Translations under genes and position numbers: made by a program
DNA from: Gnetum montanum
Lineage: Eukaryota > Streptophyta > Gnetopsida > Gnetales > Gnetaceae
DNA length: 64,000 bases
Direction: 5' to 3'
Assembly: GCA_015680685.1 (NCBI GenBank)
Contig: MNCI01008651.1
Span: forward strand, 576,047 to 640,046
Notes under the pieces: model-generated
Database searches by the model: none
Told to the model about the DNA's origin: nothing
Seen by the model: the letters and a program-made list of their open reading frames with translations, nothing else
In this document: positions 28,601-39,000 of the stretch, one piece after another
Position numbering within the stretch: the stretch's first letter is position 1
How the letters are laid out: each line of letters opens with the position of its first letter

Positions 28601-31600
28601 CAATCTAGAAACACCCATAATGATTTGGGGGCATTTTTGGCATAAAGATTTGCCAACATGTGCCAAAGATCCATGCTATAAGGATTGGTACTGCTCGCAA
28701 AAAATGAGAGCATCCTTGGGCCCATAGCTATGTTGTGAATTTCTGAAATCTAAAGAATTATTGCATTCTTGGTTTCTTGCTGAAATTCATTTGATGACCC
28801 CTTGATGCTTAATCCTTGGATCTGAATCTTCATTCTTATTTGTATGCCTTCTCAAGTCAGATTTTAGCATCTTTTGATGAGTCCAATGGAGTGAGGAAAA
28901 TCTAGGATGTTAATTTATAAATATTATGTGAGCGATTTTTCTGTTCTCTGTTGTTGGAATATCTGATAGTTTGATTAAATTTTAGCTGTGCACCTTATAA
29001 TATTTCAGCTTAGATGAGTTAAATATTATCCTGCCATTGAATAGATCTGAGATCAATGATTAATATGTTTCTTGTGGTCGTCTATTTGGTTGAATAGATT
29101 GGTTGATGAACAGGACCAGATGAACTTTTATGGTTTGAGAAAAATCTGAGTTTGATCTTTAAATCAGGGGAAAAGAAAAACAGATCTGTACTCCATATTA
29201 GCACAATCTTGCATAGATTTTTTTATAGTGATGTTTTTTTTTTTCATGATTGTCTTTTAATTCATAAAATCAGTATTGGCTGAAACTAAAATCTAAATAT
29301 CCTATTTAGTACAAGGTAGATAGCTTTGCTCTCTGTTTCAGAAACCTGCAATTGTTTTCTTTGATTATTACTTCATTGTGGAATTATTAGAATACCATGA
29401 GGGAAAACTGCATCATCTATATAAGAAAATCTCAGATTCAGGCAATATGTGAGAAGAATTGAAAAAGGATGTTTCATGATACATTTTGGCCAATGTATAT
29501 ATTGTATGAAAAATAAAAGGCTTATGTACCACTGTTACAAGAAAGAAAGCAACATGGCTGCTGTGGTTTTCTTTCATTGCAAACCAAATATTTTATAAAT
29601 ACTATGTTTTCCTATAGTTGAGCTCCCCATATGACATTATGTTTTTTTTTTTTTTTTTGAGAGAATGTTCGGGATTGTATTACCGAGAAATATAGTACAC
29701 AAGTATACAGTTTTAAGGGTCATCAGGGATGGCCCACTGGAAAAAAGGGGGGGAGGGGGGGGAAGGGGCTTAGGGGCAGGTCGGTAGGCGCACTGCAGTC
29801 GTTCAAGTTCATGGAACAAGTCCAGGGTGTTGTGGTGCTCTTCAGTGTCCATGAAGTTCGCCGCTTGCTGGATGCTCTGCATGACAGACTCTCACCTACT
29901 CCGATCTACCAGTGAGTCCCCAACGTCCGGATGAAATCTTGCTGACGTTTGCCTAATATGTCGCCTGAGCTCCCCGCAGGAGCTCTCACAACTTATGCCC
30001 AAGATGCTGTATGGGCAGCGTCCCCCCCCCCCAAGCCACTGACGGGCACTGTGCTCGTGTGCCCAGTCGCGCTGTCTTTGTCATTGCTCTTCCTCTTCCT
30101 GCTCTTCCCTTGCCGCCTGCTCTTGGGCTCGACGGGCCACCTCCTCTTGGCGCAGCTCCTCCCTAACCTGGTCTCCCCCCCCCCCCCCCCCCCCAAATAA
30201 AGTTCCCTACGAAGGGGTTAGGGGGGTGTCCCACGAGAGCGATGAAACGCAACGGGCAACCGGGGGGGCACGCAAGGTCCACCCACCCCTTAGGGGTTCG
30301 TAGGAAGTTGCCTGCAAGCGCAGTCGGGGCGCACCAGCTCGTGTAGGGTATCGAGAGTATTCCGGTGTTCCTCTGTATCCATGAAGCTGGCCGCCTGCTG
30401 GATACCCTGCATGGCCGCCTGCCGCCTGTTTCTGTCCTCATGGGAGGTGCCAGCATCGGGGTGGCAATGCGCCGAGGTTCGACGGATATATCTACGAAGT
30501 TCTCCCCAGGAGCTCTCGCAGCTGTTTCCTAACGTAAGGTACGAGCATCGTCCCCCATGTAACCATTGTCTGGTATTATGTTCGTGGGCACGATCCAGCT
30601 GTCGCTACCTCTGCTCCTCCTCCTGCAAAAGCCGGTCCCGCTCCACCTGCTCCGCCTGTTGTCTCTGTCTCCGAGTTTCTTCCTCCTGCGCTAGCTCCTC
30701 CCGTACTTGGGATCTGATTTCATCGGTGAGCCAAGCCCTGGCAGCTTCTGTCAAAAGGTCCTGTTGTCTAGCCCATTCCTGCTCCCTTGCCTGAAACTGG
30801 GATTCTAACTTGCTGCGGGCCTGGGCGAGGGCTTCCATCCATTTTGCCTCCCACTCCTTCCTTTCGGCCTCTCTGGCTTCCTCCGCCACCCTCTTCCGTT
30901 GTTCCTCATTCCAAGCAGAGGTTTCTGGGGGAGTGGAGGTTTCTGGGGGGCGAAGGCAGACTGGTCCTGTCGCACGGGGGGGCACCGTTCCCTCAGGGTC
31001 CTTCGGCTCCGCGTGACGCTAGCACCCCAAGAGCCCCAACTCCGTCCCACCGTTGGAACCTCCGACCCCTCCGGCGACCTGGGGGATGTCTCGGCGAGAC
31101 CCCCCAGGGGGCAGAGGAGGAGGGGTGTTGCCGTCCCCCCCCCCCCCCCCCCCCGCCCCCCGCCACAGAGCCAAAATCACCCCTGAATGGCGACCCCGAC
31201 GCTTGAGGTTAAGGGCTTCCTTAAAATAGCGAGGGAGGTTGACTTGGTAGCCCCTTTTGAGGCAACAGAGGAAGGTGAAGTGCAGGCCCTGCAGCCTAGA
31301 TCCGTTGTCGGACTGGACAAAGAACCTATCAACGAGGTCCGCGCCACGTGCCCAAAGGCGGGGGAGGGCAGATCTAGGCACCTGTCTGCTCTTCGTCCTG
31401 GGGACAGGCCCGTCAAAGAACAGCTCCGCGTCTTGGAGGCCACAGGTGAAGGGTAAGATGGTCTCCCCCACGATGGAGCTAGAAGGCTTTGGATATGATT
31501 TCAAACTTAGTTTTTTTGACATTTGTATTGCCCTAGGATTCATTGTAAATATCAAAAGATATCAATCATCATATTGGCATTCTCTTCCTGCTAGATCATT

Positions 31601-32991
31601 TGAGGCACTGTTGCATTATATAATTTTCTGTGTTTATAATTTACTATTTATGCTAGAATGCTTGTTGTCAATATTAGCTTGATTGCTATTTAAAAAGGGC
31701 TCACCCTTGCATTCTCAACCAGCTTGTTGGGTGCTTCAGGTGTTAGCTTTTGATCCCTAGAGATGGGTGTTACAGTAAAGAAAAGATTGTTTATATTATG
31801 CCTCAAGGGTTCAAACATATATGTTTTGCTTAGCATGAATGATTCTTTTAAACCACACACACATTCATGGCTGAGGAACTGCACCGAGGAATCAAGCGGA
31901 AGGAATTTGACCATGGATCAGGAATATTATGTATATCAGTTATGTTATTTTAAAATAACGAGAATGTGGAAAGTGGTGTATGTTTGTTATAAAGTATTCT
32001 TTGGAATTTCATCAGTTGATAGAAAGGTAGCAGACAGACAAAAGTTTTTAATACCAAAGCAAAACTAGGATAGCAAGCAGAACAGTAGTAAAAAAAATAC
32101 TAATTACAATCCTTCAGTATGATACATTTGCATCGTAAATTTACATTACATGATCGGTTAAACTAGGAAAATTCAAACAGTGTCCAAACTCTGTTATCTT
32201 TCTACTTTATCAGATAGATATTAATAAATGTATGCCAATGGCATTAATCTGATAGCAATAGAAAGAATACCATTCTCAAATTTCGAAGCTCTCTTTTTGC
32301 TAGCTTGCTTCTCCATGAACACTGGGATACAACTGCTGACATCTGTAGCTGAAAGTATTGCATACGAGCTTTTCGCATTCGCCACATTGCCTAAAATAAG
32401 CAAATTCTTGAAATCAGAAACTGAATATGTCTTAATAAACCTAATTTAGGTAAAGAATAACAAGCCAAACAGAAGTATCATACGTCAGTCAAATAATAAG
32501 ATCATTTACACTATCTAGAATATAAACTGTGAAGCCTCCACAACCTATTTCAAATAAATTGGAAAATCATAGAAATGCTAGATTCAATGAAAAGCACAAA
32601 TGCTTTCAGACTAAAACAAATTCAACAATAAAACCAGGAAGAAAATCAGCAAACTCGTAGCTCAAGATGATGCAGCAGCTGAATTCCAAATCCCTAAACA
32701 AATCAAAAATTGAAATAGCTAAACATCAGATTAGATGAATGAAATGCCTTGAAACACCAACAATGAGGTGTTAGTTTAGACATAAGAGTCTTGGCTTGGA
32801 AACTAAAGCTTAGAGGGTTGACTCCAGTAGGCAACATTGATTTATAGATAAAATAAATTTCATAAAAGAAATTCTAAAACTGATGTGGCCCACTAGTTCC
32901 AACAGGGTCTCAATAAAAAGAATTACTTCTTCAATTCGCCAACTAAATTAAAAGAATCAACTATAATAGTTATAAGACATAACAATAGCCA

Positions 32992-33036
<45 letters not shown>

Positions 33037-36000
33037 NNNNNNNNNNNNNNNNNNNNNNNNNNNNNNNNNNNNNNNNNNNNNNNNNNNNNNNNNNNNNNNN
33101 NNNNNNNNNNNNNNNNNNNNNNNNNNNNNNNNNNNNNNNNNNNNNNNNNNNNNNNNNNNNNNNNNNNNNNNNNNNNNNNNNNNNNNNNNNNNNNNNNNNN
33201 NNNNNNNNNNNNNNNNNNNNNNNNNNNNNNNNNNNNNNNNNNNNNNNNNNNNNNNNNNNNNNNNNNNNNNNNNNNNNNNNNNNNNNNNNNNNNNNNNNNN
33301 NNNNNNNNNNNNNNNNNNNNNNNNNNNNNNNNNNNNNNNNNNNNNNNNNNNNNNNNNNNNNNNNNNNNNNNNNNNNNNNNNNNNGTTTTGTTCGGTCATG
33401 GGAGCTATTTTGATTTGTTTGGGGGTCCTCCCCTCTCATGGAGGGGCCATTCCTGATGGCCCACCACTTGTAATCTCTTGTACCATATTTGTGTTTCTCG
33501 TTAATATAATCCCGACTACTTTCTCAAAAAAACAATAGCCATCTATGTTTTCTATTTGTATCAAAGTTACATTAATGGCAAAATTTAGAAGAAAATTAAT
33601 TATTAAATATAAACATGGCAATGTAAAATGATGAATTTTAATCAATATATGAAGTCTCCAGATTTTTATTTTTATTTTTTGAGAAAGTAGTCGGGATTAT
33701 ATTACTGAGAAATGCAAACTATAGTACAAGAGATTACAAAGGGTGGGCCATCAGGAATGGCACCCCCATGGTAGGGAAGAATCCCCAAAATCAAACAAAC
33801 CAGCTCCCAAACAAAATCTTACATTGACCATGGAGCAAACCGGGGGGTGGGGGGCACCCCCCAACCGGCGAGGGAGAAGATCAGCAGAGAGAAAAAGTGG
33901 GGGGGGGGGGGGGGGGGGGGGNGTCACCCACGATGACCCGCCAAATCCCCTCACGGGTTCATCAGCAGCCGCAGTTGGGGCGCTCCAATTCATGGAGAAT
34001 ATCCAGATATTAATGCGCAAGTTGTTGGTAATATTACTTCTTTATTGCCATATTAAAGAACTAAGTTGTCCATGTTGTGTTCAAATTAAAATTATTTGAA
34101 TTAGAATCATACATAAATATCTGAATGCACTGTACAGGCAAAGTATAAATTGGATGTCACACCTAATATGTTGTGTAAGACAAAACTTGACATATAAGGA
34201 GGATCTCTATAGCTCAGGAATTATAATTAAAATACATTCTTTAAAATACCTGAACTTTAACAGCAGCTGTAACACTCCTCCTCCAATAATACATTTTCTG
34301 GGCAAAGAAACCACGAATTCCAGCTTGAATAATGTTGACAGCAAAGCAAAGATTGACATAGAATTTCCGTGCCAACCATCGTCGTGTGTACTTCTGGATT
34401 ATCACAGCTGCAGCTTCTTCTCTCATGTTTTCAAACATGTCCCGCGCAATAGATCCTATTAACAATAAACAAACCATCTGAACAAATTAAGTATAATTAA
34501 AATATACTCCCATTTCTGGTAAAGTATTATATTTAAAAATTAGAGACAGTTCTTTTGATACAAAATGCATAACCACAACCAATGAAAATTGCATATAAAC
34601 ACGTCACACAATTGGAAACCATAATTTGCCATTTGGAAGTTCAAGAAGAATAAACAAGGTAAAATCATGAGTTCTAACGTGATTTTGCATTTTGAAAATT
34701 GTTCTCAAACGCCTAAACCATAAACATGGAATACAGGCAATGTTTCTGTAAGAAGAAAATACAGGTAGAAATGCCTTGATGAGAGAACTCTCCATCATCT
34801 AAAGATCATATGCAAGCTAGAAAGTTGCAAAATTAATTAACATCGAATGTATCTAGTAGACAGTTAATTTGGCACTAAACTTCTTAAACTTGTTATCTAG
34901 TAGACAATTTAATGTATCTGGTAGACAGTTAATCTGGCACTAATTTTTGATCCCAGGAGGGCAGTTGGATGAGTGAAAGCCTAACCTCTTTTCAACTGAT
35001 TGCACTTAGGCAACCTATATCTTCACCTTACCATCACACCAAATGATGGTCCCCTAAATGGTTATTAAGTGGTCAATAACAATAATTTTAAGAAACCAAT
35101 TAATACTCTACAACTAATTCATAGTCTAGATAATTTACATGCAAGTATGATTCACTAACCAATAAAAGTAATGGGAAAATTCTAGATCCTACGTGTGCAA
35201 ATTTACATATTGACAATATATTAGCCAATGGTTGCTGGTAAGTTACTATGAAGGATTTAGTGTATCTACATTAAGGAATCCCTTCTAAAATTGCATACAT
35301 GATTTAATTATGGTGTCTTGGTGTAATGATCATACATCCAAGAATTCCACCACTACATACAACCTGAATTAACAGCAACTGCTAATCCATGACAAGATCT
35401 AGTTTATCATGCTGGAAGGTTCTGGATAACATCTAGCAAGCTCGACAAATCAGAGAACGTGATAGTAACAATATCGGTTATATGCTATAATAAAGAGAAC
35501 CAGGTGGCCTCTATGTGGTGCATAACGGGTGCATTAGAATCTCAAACAAGCATGGAGGGCATACCAAGCATTGCAGCTAATACTTGACAAGAAGATAACT
35601 TAGAATATGGTATAGCCTATCACTCAGTTAGTCGTACTTGAACTGTTCGTCAAAGAGACACTGGTTTATTTAGAAAAAATTATTCAAAAAAAATCTCTTT
35701 ATTAACTTCCAATATACATGGATGCTACCAAAACTGCAACCAATTAGGTGTTCCTTGTTGGTAACGCCTGTGACTTGCACATTACAAGTTAAGCAATGAA
35801 GCCTAGCAGGTCATGCTGAGATGTAAAGAAACTATTCAGAAGGAAAGGCTAATAGTGAAATCAGTCTAATAGATTCCTAGGTTCTCTATATAGATGTAAT
35901 AAAATACACACAATTTTTTTCTAGTTCAGCCATACTGCTGCAATTAGAACACTGCCCAACATCCATAAATACATATTAACATTTTCATATTGAAAACATA

Positions 36001-39000
36001 TAAACATGCTTCTAAAGGAATATTTATGCATTCAATTGCACTTTTTTGTCAACTATTAGAACCAAACCCTTGTGAACAACATTGAAAAAACATTTACCCA
36101 AGGACAAGCAAAAGTTTGTTCCAAGTTACATGGGTCTCTCTTGTGACAATCGTCATCCAAATAAAAAAATTTCATAAACTAAGAATATAGAAAAGATTAT
36201 CACCATAGCCTATTTTTTATTAAAAAATCATTTACTTGAATTTAAAAAAAAAACAATTATACCATTTAACAGGATTTTCTTACTCAAAGTAACTTCATTT
36301 ATAACATTGGATATACGATAGCATTTATGCTAATGGTGTTGTAGCTCAATAGTAATTCATTGGCTTTCAACCAATAAGTTGTGAATCCAAGCCTAATTTG
36401 TAGTTCATGCTTGGATTAAGTAAGCTAGGATCTACTGTGAGAACAAATGCAATCTCATCGTCCATTTAAAAATAAGTGGTCCTAAAAAGCAAACTATGCA
36501 CATTTCCCAAATCAGTGTATCCTTGTGTGATTGTAGACTCTCGAATAATATATTTAAAATTTATACTAACATTAATACAGTTATCTAGCCTTTCAATAAT
36601 AGTGGCATGAGGCACCAAGTTCCCTTAAAATTAAAGTCACTTTTCGGTAACTAATTGAAAACCTGCCCTAATTCCTCTGGGATTCACTGCATCGAAGGCA
36701 ACCTGGACAGCACCATGGGGTTATTTTGGTAATATGGCAGGCGGGAACTCCGATCCCGTCATTGGCTACAACACAAGTGTACTACTGATGGCGGGGCAGG
36801 GCATAGGGACCCAAGACATTGCTGCAGGAAATTGGTGGTGTGACTTCAGGCCCAAGAGGGGTGCAAAACCAATGGTCTAATGGGGAGGGAGCATCCACAA
36901 GTAGTCAATGGGAGATCGGAGCATCTCGGAGGAGTGCAGCCTAGCGGCAAAACAAGTGCAAATGGAAGAACAGGCGCTGTGGTAGTTGCGTTGGGAGAAC
37001 CTGCAGAAAGAGGCACAACGGGAGGCAACTTCCATTCAAATCAAAGACCTGCAATGAATGGTAGACCTAATTACCGAACATTGGGCTGGGCTCACACAGC
37101 TTACCGCAGAAACCAAATAGCAGATGGCAATGGGCACGAGCGCTATTGTCACATAGGCTGTGGCAAAAACTAGGACACCTCAATCTTTGGCTGAGGCTGA
37201 GAGTAGGGGGTCAGCTCATGGGAAGAATAAGACTACAAAACTAGGAGGAAATGACCAGGAGGCAGAAGACTAGTGACCGCCTAACTTGGTAGGGGCAGCG
37301 GGAATATTGTTATGGGTCAAGTTCTAGGGTTTCTGGGTCCTGGTTGGGTCAGGAAGGTGAAGGGGTTGCCAAACTAGCCTACAAGGTGGGGTTATGAAGG
37401 GGGCATGTGATAGGGAACATGTTGCAGGAAGGCCATACCACCTGGCAGTTTTTGGGGGGATGGGGTCAAACGTACTAACCCAAGCTATAACTAGGTACAG
37501 CTTCTTTTTAAAAAATTAACAAAGCTCAAATTTCTTCCAAAAAAATCTAATTGAAAACCAAAATGTATTACAAGAATCCAATACGGTAAGTTGACAAATT
37601 CGCAAGGTAAGCAAAAAAAAATTGAATTCGAACTAATAACTATTCTTAATAAAACACATTAATAACACATAAACACCCACCTCGGCAAAAAGCTTGAATA
37701 ATAAGAGCTCCTGCTCTTGTTCTCTTGAACTCCTTCCTTGCAATATATGCACGAAATTGACATTGAATCATTCTTGCAGCATTGTTTAAAGCTTCTGTTC
37801 TTCGAGCATCTAACTCTGCCATTTGTCCAGCTCGAAGAAAAACCTTTGTTCTACCCACCTAACACAAATGATATTGTGGTGAGAGTTCAAACACAATCAG
37901 AATGTTGAAAGGTACAAAGATAACTAAAACACCATAAATAGTTTGATCTTATTTCAAATTAGATAAACTGAGACAAAACAAACAACGAAGCATCAATATT
38001 TTATTCTAAAAAACAGAAACCATGAGGTCTATAAATGGTAAACAGACTCTCTTTGATTGCAAGGGCATTAGGAGTTAACGGTGCAAAAGTTTGAACCTTT
38101 CATCTGAATAATAGTTTACTTAGCAATGTGAACATTCACCATGGTTCTTGGTCAACTGTATTACACTACTTTCATTAATAGGAGTTCTAGGCCTCAAAAT
38201 GTCAAGTAAAAGAAAACAAAGACAAAAAAAAAACTCATATCAAAAGTATATTGAATTGTATTCATGCATATTCTTACTTGGTAGTTACAAAGATTGAGTG
38301 CCTGAAGCAGCTTCTCAGTGGTTATTCTTTCATCGTGTCTGTAACCAAACAATAAAAATAGCAATGCAATAAATGAAAATTAAAGACAAAGCATTGAAAG
38401 TTAAAAATAATATCTAACATAGACTACTAAGAATTAATGAATATGGGTCTTGTTTAATAACAAATAGCTTATCAGGTCAACTATTACAGAACATAGTAGT
38501 ATGATAGACTCTAACAAGTATAACCTGAGACATAAAGAAAGTCAAGTTCTACGTCCACGTTAAAAAAAATGTAATCAATAAGACATCTGGCATGTATTTT
38601 ATTTTCTAACCAATGTACTTTCGTATAAAAATAATCATTTCATAATTTTTAAGATATATACGTACTGTCCATCCACAAGTTTGGGACCTAGCAACCCAAA
38701 GCGATCCAAAAACTCATCATATGTAAGCCGTGTTGGGTACCCTGCACAACTGATTCGCACAGCTTCAAGAACACCCTGAAATGACAAATCTGTGACATTC
38801 AAATTAATGTTCAAGGCAGAAACCCTCTTTAAAAAAAAAAAGCAATGACGATAAAAAGACAATAGAAAATTATCTCAAAATATTTTCATCATCACAAGAA
38901 ATAGGAAAATAAAACTAGATATGATGCAAAGATCTGGAAAGCTTACACCACAGCGAAGCTGATGTAGAACATTCCTATTCTCAAATTTTCCAGGAATGTT

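Larger units (their letters stand above)
28490..31776 (+). repeat. Gypsy LTR relic split by LINE insertions
   Basis: 28,490-29,300 parallels 55,135-55,960 of the long LTR (for example AACACCCATAATGATTTGGG and CATCCTTGGGCCCAT). After the LINE block, 31,650-31,776 parallels the LTR end (GCTTCAGGTGTTAGCT, then GGGTGTTACA). The LTR was therefore in place before the LINEs at 29,641-31,480 landed in it. Confidence 0.65.

Noticed and set aside
30381-31206. Several GC-rich plus-strand open frames (Pro/Ser/Arg-rich)
   Set aside because: They are antisense shadows of the minus-strand LINE coding segment.
32923-33439. Long open frames with poly-glycine across the N gap
   Set aside because: They exist only because a C run and 348 unknown bases contain no readable stop codons.
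24605-34250. Loss of the IQ5/IQ6 exon in the assembly gap
   Set aside because: The exon was found at 32,271-32,390 in a different reading frame from the longest open frame there, and it joins both neighbours in phase.
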